Part shown: positions 8,212-14,870 of the stretch, piece after piece
Layout: the number at the start of each line of letters is the position of its first letter
Position numbering within the stretch: the first letter of the stretch is position 1
NCBI RefSeq assembly: GCF_030816195.1
Contig: NZ_JAUSXS010000001.1
Location: forward strand, 5,851,501-5,915,500
Direction of reading: 5' to 3'
Length of the DNA: 64,000 nt
Origin: Pseudomonas sp. W4I3
GTDB taxonomy: Bacteria; Pseudomonadota; Gammaproteobacteria; Pseudomonadales; Pseudomonadaceae
Notes under the pieces: generated by a model
What the model was told of the DNA's origin: nothing
Seen by the model: the letters and a program-made list of their open reading frames with translations, nothing else
Databases searched by the model: none
Position numbers and translations under genes: made by a program

Positions 8212-9287
8212 CTTTCGACGCCGCACGCTACACCGCTCAACTGCAAGACAAGGTCACGCGCCTGCGTGACCTGCTGGCACCCTTCGATGCGCCCGAGCCG
8301 CAGGTCTTTGACTCGCCGCTGCAGCACTTCCGCCTGCGCGCCGAGTTCCGCCTGTGGCGCGAAGGCGGGGATCGCCACTACGCGATGTTCGCCCAGGACG
8401 ACAAGCGCACGCCGATCCTGATCGAAGAGTTCCCCATCGCCAGCCAGCGCATCAACCAGTTGATGCCCCAGCTCAAGGCCGCCTGGCAAGCCAGCGCCGC
8501 CCTGAGCCACAAACTGTTCCAGGTGGAGTTCCTTACCACGCTGGCCGGCGATGCGATGATCACCCTGTGCTATCACCGCCCGCTGGATGAGTGCTGGCAC
8601 ACCGCCGCCAACCAGCTGGCGGCCGATCTGAACGTGAGCATCATTGGCCGCTCCAAGGGCAAGCGCGATGTGATCGGCCACGACTACGTGGTGGAAAAAC
8701 TCGACGTGGGTGGCCGCACCTTCAGCTACCGCCAACCCGAAGGCGCCTTCACCCAGCCCAACGGCACGGTGAATCAGAAGATGCTCAACTGGGCGTACGA
8801 CGCCCTGGGTGATCGCCCGGATGACCTGCTGGAGCTGTACTGCGGCAACGGCAACTTCACCCTGCCGCTGGCGACCCGCGTACGTAACGTGCTGGCCACT
8901 GAAATCAGCAAGACGTCGGTGAATGCCGCCTTGAGCAACCTCGATGAAAATGCCGTGGATAACGTCACCCTGGTGCGCCTGTCCGCCGAAGAACTCACCG
9001 AGGCGCTCAATGAAGTGCGCCCATTCCGCCGCCTGCAGGGCATCGACCTGAAAAGCTACGAATTCGGCAGCGTATTCGTCGACCCGCCCCGCGCCGGCAT
9101 GGACCCGGACACCTGCGAACTCACCCGGCGTTTCGATAACATCCTGTACATCTCCTGCAACCCGGAAACACTGGCCGCCAACATTGCGCAGTTGCACGAC
9201 ACGCACCGCATTACCCAGTGCGCAATGTTTGACCAGTTCCCGTGGACGCACCATATGGAATCGGGTGTGTTGCTGACCCGCCGATAA
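8208..9287 (+). CDS. trmA: tRNA (uracil-5-)-methyltransferase TrmA
   Basis: A 359-residue SAM-dependent enzyme that makes ribothymidine at position 54 of tRNA. Visible motifs are the SAM-binding LLELYCGNGNFTLPLA (around residue 205), the DPPRAGMD motif (around residue 287), the catalytic cysteine in YISCNPETLAAN (around residue 312), and the C-terminal HHMESGVLL holding the general-base glutamate. Length matches the E. coli enzyme (366). It overlaps the purine permease stop by four bases, an odd but intact pairing. Confidence 0.96.
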   Translation: MTFDAARYTAQLQDKVTRLRDLLAPFDAPEPQVFDSPLQHFRLRAEFRLWREGGDRHYAMFAQDDKRTPILIEEFPIASQRINQLMPQLKAAWQASAALSHKLFQVEFLTTLAGDAMITLCYHRPLDECWHTAANQLAADLNVSIIGRSKGKRDVIGHDYVVEKLDVGGRTFSYRQPEGAFTQPNGTVNQKMLNWAYDALGDRPDDLLELYCGNGNFTLPLATRVRNVLATEISKTSVNAALSNLDENAVDNVTLVRLSAEELTEALNEVRPFRRLQGIDLKSYEFGSVFVDPPRAGMDPDTCELTRRFDNILYISCNPETLAANIAQLHDTHRITQCAMFDQFPWTHHMESGVLLTRR

Positions 9288-9321
9288 ATCTGCCAGGCAT
9301 CATCAGCTCCCACACTGAAAT

Positions 9322-9789
9322 TCATGTGTCCGTCGAGTCGCCGGGTTCCAAAACATCCTTGCGCGGCCGACCGCCCTTCTTGCCATTGGCTCGGGCGGCT
9401 GCGGATTTGGCGGCGCTGCGTTTGCGACCGTTTCGGGAGGCTACCAGGCTTGTAGCGAGGTCCATCAGAGGCTGGCTTGTGGCGATCAGGCCAGTGATTG
9501 AAACGTCCAGGTCCTGGGCCTCATAGCAAAGGGCCTTGCCGCCGAAACCGACCTCCAATTGCTGGAAGTCCTGCTGGGAAAACGTCTTGAACTCCGGCAA
9601 ACCGGCCACCGGCAACATGACACGGCTGCCATCGCTGAAGCCAATGGAGATGCAGTCGTCTTGATAGCGCACGTTGCTGGCGTTGGCATACAGACGCTTG
9701 AGCTTGCGCCCACGAGCGATTGCCTTGTCGACGTCGGCATCGCTGAGAGGCACGTAGGGTTTGACGTTGGCTTTTACGATTTTCTTCAT
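9322..9789 (-). CDS. DUF2442 protein with an AT-hook-like basic tail
   Basis: A 155-residue protein. Residues about 35-110 fit DUF2442 (short beta-rich domain: DDCISIGFSDGSRVMLPVAGLPEF). The C-terminal third is Ala/Lys/Arg rich and ends with KKGGRPRK (137-144), whose GRP core within basic residues is an AT-hook-like motif that could contact the DNA minor groove. It is the second gene of a pair, overlapping the upstream DUF4160 stop by four bases. Such pairs resemble small two-gene modules of the toxin-antitoxin kind, with this protein as the DNA-binding partner. No function is established to my knowledge. Confidence 0.8.
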   Translation of the reverse strand: MKKIVKANVKPYVPLSDADVDKAIARGRKLKRLYANASNVRYQDDCISIGFSDGSRVMLPVAGLPEFKTFSQQDFQQLEVGFGGKALCYEAQDLDVSITGLIATSQPLMDLATSLVASRNGRKRSAAKSAAARANGKKGGRPRKDVLEPGDSTDT

Positions 9790-10214
9790 AATTCAATCTC
9801 CACAGACCCCGGTGCCCTGACCAGGCTCAACATTGTTTTTTGCCCCACGACGTCGTGCCGCGCTCGCGCGATCACATAAACACCCCGCCGAATGATCAAC
9901 CCCGGCAACAATTCACTGGTTTCCCAATCCCAGGAATGGTTCTCCAGGCAAACCGTTTGCAGATTTTCCCACCAGATCCTGCGTGCCCGCGCCAGGTAGT
10001 GCCGCTGCATTATTGCCTTGCGTAATTCCTCCAAGACCGCTTTGGGTGGCTGGCGGCGTTCAGGGTTTACATCCCACAGTTCCACGTCCCCATCCAGAAA
10101 ACTGAAACGAAAACGCGCATCCCATGCCCTTCCTCTGACATGCACATGAGGCGGGCAATGCTCATCCCTGAGAAATACCGAAATCACATATCCCTTGTAA
10201 GCACCTACTCTCAT
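9786..10214 (-). CDS. DUF4160 protein, partner of DUF2442
   Basis: A 142-residue protein. The N-terminal part (MRVGAYKGYVISVFLRDEHCPPHVHVRGR) has the DUF4160 pattern: a beta-strand, then an H-C-PPHVHV metal- or nucleotide-binding-like motif. The C-terminal half is longer than a minimal DUF4160 domain (usually about 80-90 residues) and contains YVIARARHDVVGQKTML, which I do not recognise. It is translated first and overlaps the DUF2442 gene by ATGA. The function is unknown; a toxin-like role is suggested only by gene arrangement. Confidence 0.75.
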   Translation of the reverse strand: MRVGAYKGYVISVFLRDEHCPPHVHVRGRAWDARFRFSFLDGDVELWDVNPERRQPPKAVLEELRKAIMQRHYLARARRIWWENLQTVCLENHSWDWETSELLPGLIIRRGVYVIARARHDVVGQKTMLSLVRAPGSVEIEL

Positions 10215-10448
10215 CGTAACCCATCCGTTAGGTTATTTTCCGCCAGGTAACAATTTCCCCGTGCCACCCGACAACCGGCTTCATGCTCACGAAGCTGCTT
10301 CAAAGATTAGTAACGACGAACAACCCGGCGAACGCCGGGTTGTAACCACTCGTGCCAACGGCTAGGTAAACTCAGGCCGCGCCCGAAAATCGTGTTCACA
10401 CTGCAATCCGACGCAACAGTTCATCAGAAGCAGCCCTGCTGATTAACG
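10215..10448. other. Intergenic stretch with one strong orphan hairpin
   Basis: Together with the operators listed next this forms a 332-base gene-free gap between the divergent DUF4160 and aroQ genes. It contains a perfect 10-bp stem with a GAAC loop at 10320-10343 (ACAACCCGGC / GCCGGGTTGT). No T-run follows on either strand and no gene ends here, so it is not a convincing terminator for any present gene. I see nothing else. Confidence 0.6.
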
Positions 10449-10463
10449 GTTCGATAATCGAAC
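10449..10463. promoter_or_regulatory. PcaR-type operator upstream of aroQ
   Basis: GTTCGATAATCGAAC is a perfect 7-1-7 palindrome, one base away from the Pseudomonas PcaR site GTTCGATAATCGCAC as I remember it. PcaR is the IclR-family activator of protocatechuate/beta-ketoadipate genes and responds to beta-ketoadipate. The site lies 83 bases upstream of the aroQ ATG. An exact PcaR match occurs in the quiC-MFS spacer of the same cluster, which makes a chance match unlikely. The palindrome is seen directly; assignment to PcaR rests on the remembered consensus. Confidence 0.75.
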
Positions 10464-10486
10464 AGGTTCAGCGACTTCATTTGACC

Positions 10487-10509
10487 AAACTAACCATTCA
10501 GTACATTTT
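10487..10509. promoter_or_regulatory. Second shared operator upstream of aroQ, probably for the local TetR repressor
   Basis: The sequence AAACTAAC-N6-GTACATTTT recurs in reverse orientation at 14724-14746, with all 17 specified bases identical. The core fits an imperfect dyad AC-N-AAC-N2-GTT-N-GT. These are the only two upstream regions of the quinate cluster, and a TetR gene lies inside the cluster, so it is the natural candidate for the protein that binds. The site is 37 bases upstream of the aroQ start, a position suited to blocking RNA polymerase. Confidence 0.65.
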
Positions 10510-10546
10510 ATCTCCACAACCTATAAGAACTGTGGAGATACACCTG

Positions 10547-10993
10547 ATGCCACCCATCGTGCTGGTGCTCAACGGCCCTAATCTCAACCTGCTCGGTACC
10601 CGCGAGCCCGCCACTTATGGCCATGAAACCCTGGCCGACATCGCGGCCCTGTGTGGTCGCAGCGCGGAAACATTCGGGCTGACCATCGAATTTCGCCAAA
10701 CCAACCATGAAGGCGAACTGCTCGACTGGATCCACGCCGCCCGTGGTCGTTGCGCCGGGATCGTGATCAACCCGGCGGCCTGGACCCACACATCGGTGGC
10801 GATTCGCGATGCGCTGGTCGCAAGCGAAGTGCCGGTGATCGAGGTGCATTTATCCAACGTGCATGCCCGTGAGGCGTTTCGTCATCACTCGTTTGTCTCG
10901 CCCATCGCCAAGGCGGTGCTGGCCGGGTTTGGCAGCCATGGCTATCACTTGGCCCTGGAACACTTCAGCCACTCGTTGAAAGGGTGCGCCTGA
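10547..10993 (+). CDS. aroQ: Type II 3-dehydroquinate dehydratase AroQ
   Basis: A 148-residue enzyme that interconverts 3-dehydroquinate and 3-dehydroshikimate and forms dodecamers in its family. It starts MPPIVLVLNGPNLNLLGTREP, with the type II signature and the catalytic tyrosine just after it (ATYGHE). FRQTNHEGELLDWIHAA and VEVHLSN-type segments (EVHLSNVHAREAFRHHS, with the catalytic histidine) follow. I chose ATG 10547 (GTGGAG upstream) over the longer open frame. It is probably a catabolic paralogue, because it lies in an operon with a quinate dehydrogenase and shares its operators. Its stop overlaps the next start (TGATG). Confidence 0.95.
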   Translation: MPPIVLVLNGPNLNLLGTREPATYGHETLADIAALCGRSAETFGLTIEFRQTNHEGELLDWIHAARGRCAGIVINPAAWTHTSVAIRDALVASEVPVIEVHLSNVHAREAFRHHSFVSPIAKAVLAGFGSHGYHLALEHFSHSLKGCA

Positions 10994-11841
10994 TGAAACC
11001 CCGCGTTCTCGCCGGCCTCATCGGCGCCGGCATCCAGGCCTCCCGCACGCCCGCGCTGCATGAGCAGGAAGGCGACGCCCAAGGCCTGCGTTATCTGTAT
11101 CGCCTGATCGACCTGGAAGCGCTACGCCTGGACAGCCACGCCCTGCCCGATCTGCTGCGTGCCGCCGAACAGATGCATTTCACAGGCTTGAACATCACTT
11201 ACCCGTGTAAACAGGCGATTCTGCCGTTGCTGGATGAGTTGTCCGACGAGGCGAAGGGCATTGGCGCGGTCAACACCGTGGTGTTCAAGGACGGCAAGCG
11301 CATCGGCCATAACACCGACTGCCTGGGGTTTGCCGAAGGATTCCGGCGCAACTTGAATGATGTGCCGCGCCAGCGTGTGGTGCAGATGGGGGCCGGCGGT
11401 GCGGGCGCGGCGGTGGCGCATGCGCTGCTGGCCGAAGGTGTGGAGCACTTGAGTATTTTCGATGTGGACACCCACCGTGCCCGCGAGCTTGTGGATAACC
11501 TCGCCCAGCGTTTTGGTGCCGGTCGTGCCCAGGTCGGCAGCGACTTGGCCAACGCCATGGCCGAGACCGATGGCCTGGTCAATACCACCCCGATGGGCAT
11601 GGCCAAGCTACCCGGCACACCGGTGCCCGCCGCGCTATTACATGCAGGGCTGTGGGTGGCGGAAATCGTGTACTTCCCGCTGGAAACCGAACTGCTGCGC
11701 GACGCCCGCGCCCTGGGTTGCCGTACCTTGGATGGCGGCAATATGGCGGTGTTTCAGGCGGTGAAGGCGTTTGAGTTGTTCAGTGGGGAAGCGGCAGACG
11801 CCGGCAGGATGTTGGCGCACTTCAAGAGCATGGAGACCTGA
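10993..11841 (+). CDS. Quinate/shikimate dehydrogenase, NAD-type (QsuD-like AroE paralogue)
   Basis: A 282-residue member of the shikimate dehydrogenase family. Substrate residues include Ser17 and Thr19 in SRTPALHE, Lys73 (YPCKQ), Asn94 and Asp109 (NTDCLG). The SRTPALHE form, instead of the SxSP of biosynthetic AroE, is the type seen in Corynebacterium quinate/shikimate dehydrogenase. The nucleotide site is GAGGAG (133-138), and the beta2 end reads FDVD (Asp157, Asp159), where NADP-dependent AroE has NRT-like residues. This predicts NAD and a catabolic direction: quinate to 3-dehydroquinate, shikimate to 3-dehydroshikimate. Start ATG at 10993; a GTG at 10984 is possible. Confidence 0.9.
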   Translation: MKPRVLAGLIGAGIQASRTPALHEQEGDAQGLRYLYRLIDLEALRLDSHALPDLLRAAEQMHFTGLNITYPCKQAILPLLDELSDEAKGIGAVNTVVFKDGKRIGHNTDCLGFAEGFRRNLNDVPRQRVVQMGAGGAGAAVAHALLAEGVEHLSIFDVDTHRARELVDNLAQRFGAGRAQVGSDLANAMAETDGLVNTTPMGMAKLPGTPVPAALLHAGLWVAEIVYFPLETELLRDARALGCRTLDGGNMAVFQAVKAFELFSGEAADAGRMLAHFKSMET

Positions 11842-11860
11842 CTGGAAACACAGTTCCAAT

Positions 11861-11886
11861 GTGGGAGGGGGCAAGCCCCCTCCCAC
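11861..11886. repeat. REP palindrome (collapsed REPIN)
   Basis: GTGGGAGGGG-GCAAGC-CCCCTCCCAC is a perfect palindrome of the local REP family with no spacer. It looks like a REPIN that lost its middle. It lies between the convergent ends of the dehydrogenase and TetR genes, where its hairpin may end transcription from both sides. Confidence 0.88.
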
Positions 11887-11921
11887 AGGGATTGCATTTC
11901 CAGCCTGGAGGTTTTGGGTTC

Positions 11922-12587
11922 TCAGGCTTGCAGGTAACGCAGCACCGACTCGCAAATCATCTCGCGGTGCCGCTGCTTGATCGCCTCATCCGACAATTCG
12001 ATCTGAAAAATCTCGCTGAAGGTATGCCGGTTGGATACACGGTAAAAACTGAACGAATTGATCAACAGGTGCACATCCAGTGGCTCCAACCCTTCGCGAA
12101 ACAGCCCCATTTCGGCACCGCGACGCAAGGTCTCACCGAGCCCCTCGAGAATTTTGCTGTTCATGTCCTTGATCGTGCTGGTGCGTTTGACGTACTCGGC
12201 ATTGTGGATATTTTCGATGCTGACAATGCGCACGAAATCCACATTCTGGTCATGATGATCGAAGGTGAACTCCACCAGCCGGCGGATCGCTTCGCGCGGT
12301 TCCAGGGCCGTGAGGTTCATGCGGGTTTCGGTGTTGCGAATGTCGCCGTAGAGCTTCTCCAGCACCTCGACGTAGAGCTGCTCTTTGCTGCCGAAGTAGT
12401 AATAGATCATGCGCTTGGAGGTGTGGATGCGCTCGGCGATGGCGTCCACGCGGGCCCCGGACAGGCCTTGCTGAACAAACTCGACAATGGCTTCCTGGAG
12501 GATATTCTCGCGGGTCTTTTCCGGATTGTTCTTGCGACTCTTGCGCGGTGCGTCTGACACGGCAGAGAGATCGGGGGTCGGGGTCAT
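11922..12587 (-). CDS. TetR-family transcriptional regulator of the quinate cluster
   Basis: A 221-residue regulator. The N-terminal helix-turn-helix is in residues about 20-65 (TRENILQEAIVEFVQQGLSGARVDAIAERI, then TSKRMIYYYFGSKEQLYVEVL), a standard TetR fold. The C-terminal ligand domain starts near residue 75 and has a TetR_C-type NIHNAEYVKRTSTIKDMN region. It lies between the dehydrogenase and quiC genes, transcribed toward the former. By position it should sense an intermediate such as quinate, shikimate or dehydroshikimate. The shared dyads at 10487 and 14724 are its best candidate operators. Confidence 0.9.
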   Translation of the reverse strand: MTPTPDLSAVSDAPRKSRKNNPEKTRENILQEAIVEFVQQGLSGARVDAIAERIHTSKRMIYYYFGSKEQLYVEVLEKLYGDIRNTETRMNLTALEPREAIRRLVEFTFDHHDQNVDFVRIVSIENIHNAEYVKRTSTIKDMNSKILEGLGETLRRGAEMGLFREGLEPLDVHLLINSFSFYRVSNRHTFSEIFQIELSDEAIKQRHREMICESVLRYLQA

Positions 12588-12697
12588 GGTGCGCTCACGG
12601 CGTTTTTATGCAGGCCCGATTATGGGCCGAGGCGCTTCCCGAAGGAAGCACCTGGCCGCCGTTTTACCCGCTCCTCGATGGTGATTTGGAGACGGCT

Positions 12698-12721
12698 ATC
12701 GGGAGCAAGCCCCCTCCCACA
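12698..12721. repeat. Single REP sequence
   Basis: ATCGGGAGCAAGCCCCCTCCCACA is one REP half, between the quiC end and the TetR start (genes on the same strand). A short GTGGGAAGG remnant follows about 25 bases on. It appears to be a degraded REPIN. Confidence 0.75.
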
Positions 12722-12758
12722 CTTTTGACGGTGTTCGCCGCTCAAATGTGGGAAGGAT

Positions 12759-14660
12759 TCATAGACGTGCCTGACGCACTGCGCCGCTGCGCGACTTGGC
12801 CATCGCCGCCAAACGCACTGCCACGTTGGCCGCGCCATAACCGGCATAGCCGTTCTTGCGCTGGATGATCTCGAAGAAAAACCTTCCCTCGAAGGCTTCG
12901 GTGTAGACATGAAACAGCTCACCGCCCTGGGCATCACGGTCGTACAGCACGTTGTAGTACGCCAGTTCGCTGAGGAATTCGTCGTCGAAATCAAAACGCG
13001 CGGCCAGGTCGTCGTAGTAATTGAGCGGGATGTCCAACAGCGGCACCCCGGCGTCCTTGGCGCGGCGCACCTCGGCGAAAATATCCGCGCAGTCGAAGGC
13101 AATGTGGTGCACGCCCGAGCCGCGATAGCTTGAAAGCGCGTGGGAAATCGCCGTGTTGCGGTTCTCGGAAATATTCAGCGGCAGACGGATCGAGCTACAG
13201 CGGCTGCGCAGTGCGCGGCTTTTTACCAAACCGTAAGGGTCGGGCAGCACCACTTCGTCATCGGCTTCGAAATCCAGGATGCTTTTGTAGAACAGCACCC
13301 AGCTGTCGAGGCTGTCGGCCGGCAGGGCCATGGCCATGTGGTCAATGCGCAACAAACCGCCGCTGGCGGCGGTCGCGGGTTGCAGGTTGAAATCGGTGTC
13401 GTAGAGCCCGCCTTCGCTGGGGTCCACCAGGTAAATCAGGCTGCCATCAGGTGCACGCACTGCAGCCAACTCCAGCTCGTTGGGCCCGACCAGGCCACGA
13501 TAGGGCTGGCCCTTGTAGGCCACCGCCCGTTCCAGCGCCTTGGTGCTGTCCTTGACCCGCATCGCCATGGCGCACAACGACGGCCCATGGGCCTCGAAAA
13601 AGTTGTGTGCGAAGGAATAGGGTTCGCAATTGAGGATCAGGTTGATATCGCCCTGGCGCAACAGGCTCACATTCTTGGAACGATGCTGGCCGGCCTTGGC
13701 AAAACCCAGGCGCTCCAGCCAATGGGTCAGCTTGGCGCCGAGGCTTTCATCCACCGCGAATTCGAGGAATTCAATGCCGTCGTATTCGCTGGCCGCCGGG
13801 GTCTCGAACAGGATCTCCACGGGCGCGGCAGGTTGTTGCGCGGCCAGGCGCTGGCGGGTTTTCTCTTCCAGGTACAGCAGCGAGCGCAAACCATCGGCCG
13901 CATTGGCCCGCGTCGGCGCGGCGCGAAAGCCGTCGTTGAAAATTTCCAGGGACAGGGGCCCGGTGTAGCCACTCTTGATGATCGGCGCGAGAAACCCGGC
14001 CAGGTCGAACTCACCTTGGCCTGGGAAGCAGCGGAAATGCCGGCTCCACTCCAGCACGTCCATGGCCAGGATCGGCGCGTCGGCCATTTGCACAAAGAAG
14101 ATCTTGTCGCCGGGGATCTGGGCAATGCCGCTCGGGTCGCCCTTGAGCGACAACGTGTGGAAACTGTCGAGCAGCACCCCAAGGTTTGGATGATCCACCT
14201 GACGCACCAGGCTCCACACCTGCTGCCAGGTGTTCACATGCTTGCCCCAGGCCAGCGCTTCATAGCCAATTCTCAAGCCACGACGGCCCGCGTGTTCGGC
14301 CAGCAGGCTGAGGTCGTCCAGCAGGATGCGCTCATCACCCACGCAATCAGCCGAGGCATTGCTGCACACCAGCACCAGGTCGGTGCCCAGCTCCTGCATC
14401 AGGTCGAACTTGCGCTCGGCGCGCTCGAGGTTGCGCGCCAGCCGGTCACGGCGGCAGCCTTCAAAGTCTCGAAACGGCTGGAACAGGGTGATGGCGATGC
14501 CCAGGTCAGCGCACATCTGCCGGACTTCACGCGGGCTGCCGTCGTAATACAACAGGTCGTTTTCAAAGATCTCAACCCCATCAAACCCGGCGGCGGCAAT
14601 GGCTTCGAGCTTTTCCGGCAGGGTGCCGCTCAACGACACGGTAGCGATGGAACGTTGCAT
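12759..14660 (-). CDS. quiC: 3-Dehydroshikimate dehydratase fused to a 4-hydroxyphenylpyruvate dioxygenase-like domain (QuiC)
   Basis: A 633-residue fusion that dehydrates 3-dehydroshikimate to protocatechuate. The N-terminal half (about 1-280) is an AP-endonuclease/sugar-isomerase TIM barrel (MQRSIATVSLSGTLPEKLEA; GVLLDSFHTLSLKGDPS; PLSLEIFNDGFRA), containing the metal-binding acidic residues of DSD enzymes. The C-terminal half (about 295-620) has two vicinal-oxygen-chelate repeats like HPPD (DGIEFLEFAVDE; GLLRIDHMAMALP; GVHHIAFDCADI; FFEIIQRKNGYAGYG). The fused form is characteristic of Pseudomonas QuiC. The start is ATG 14658-14660 behind GGGAG. It is transcribed divergently from the MFS transporter, with two operators between. 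Confidence 0.95.
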   Translation of the reverse strand: MQRSIATVSLSGTLPEKLEAIAAAGFDGVEIFENDLLYYDGSPREVRQMCADLGIAITLFQPFRDFEGCRRDRLARNLERAERKFDLMQELGTDLVLVCSNASADCVGDERILLDDLSLLAEHAGRRGLRIGYEALAWGKHVNTWQQVWSLVRQVDHPNLGVLLDSFHTLSLKGDPSGIAQIPGDKIFFVQMADAPILAMDVLEWSRHFRCFPGQGEFDLAGFLAPIIKSGYTGPLSLEIFNDGFRAAPTRANAADGLRSLLYLEEKTRQRLAAQQPAAPVEILFETPAASEYDGIEFLEFAVDESLGAKLTHWLERLGFAKAGQHRSKNVSLLRQGDINLILNCEPYSFAHNFFEAHGPSLCAMAMRVKDSTKALERAVAYKGQPYRGLVGPNELELAAVRAPDGSLIYLVDPSEGGLYDTDFNLQPATAASGGLLRIDHMAMALPADSLDSWVLFYKSILDFEADDEVVLPDPYGLVKSRALRSRCSSIRLPLNISENRNTAISHALSSYRGSGVHHIAFDCADIFAEVRRAKDAGVPLLDIPLNYYDDLAARFDFDDEFLSELAYYNVLYDRDAQGGELFHVYTEAFEGRFFFEIIQRKNGYAGYGAANVAVRLAAMAKSRSGAVRQARL

Positions 14661-14723
14661 GGGTCACTCCCGGCAATTGTTGTTTATGGCAAATTATTCG
14701 CCCCCAGCCTACACGCGGCAATT

Positions 14724-14746
14724 AAAATGTACGAACCAGTTAGTTT
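14724..14746. promoter_or_regulatory. Second shared operator between quiC and the MFS gene, probably for the TetR repressor
   Basis: AAAATGTAC-N6-GTTAGTTT is the reverse complement of the motif at 10487-10509, with 17 fixed bases identical. Here the core ACGAACCAGTTAGT is a perfect AC-N-AAC-N2-GTT-N-GT dyad. Read toward quiC, the order is PcaR-type site, this dyad, gene start, the same order as in front of aroQ; the gap between the two sites is 3 bases here and 23 bases there, a difference close to two helical turns. Confidence 0.68.
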
Positions 14747-14749
14747 TTG

Positions 14750-14764
14750 GTGCGATTATCGAAC
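14750..14764. promoter_or_regulatory. PcaR operator between quiC and the MFS transporter gene
   Basis: On the minus strand this reads GTTCGATAATCGCAC, identical to the PcaR site known from Pseudomonas pca promoters as I recall it. PcaR activates with beta-ketoadipate, the end-signal of protocatechuate breakdown. The site is 86 bases upstream of quiC and about 107 upstream of the MFS gene. Regulation of quinate use by PcaR would join the peripheral and central pathways. Confidence 0.8.
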
Positions 14765-14870
14765 ACTATGCCCCTTTGGCGAATTGACGACTTTTTAACC
14801 ACTGCGCACCATCGACCTTGCACCAAGACCCAGAACACACCATAAAAATTTCAAAAACGGGTACGACCTC

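Noticed and set aside
9786..10214. Calling the DUF4160/DUF2442 pair an established toxin-antitoxin system
   Set aside because: Only arrangement and a DNA-binding-like tail support it; no known toxin fold or motif can be named, so it is reported as a hypothesis only.
13140..14798. Long plus-strand open frame (552 codons) inside quiC
   Set aside because: It is the shadow of the GC-rich quiC gene on the other strand; composition is rich in Gly/Gln/His/Ala as is typical for antisense frames, with no recognisable domain.
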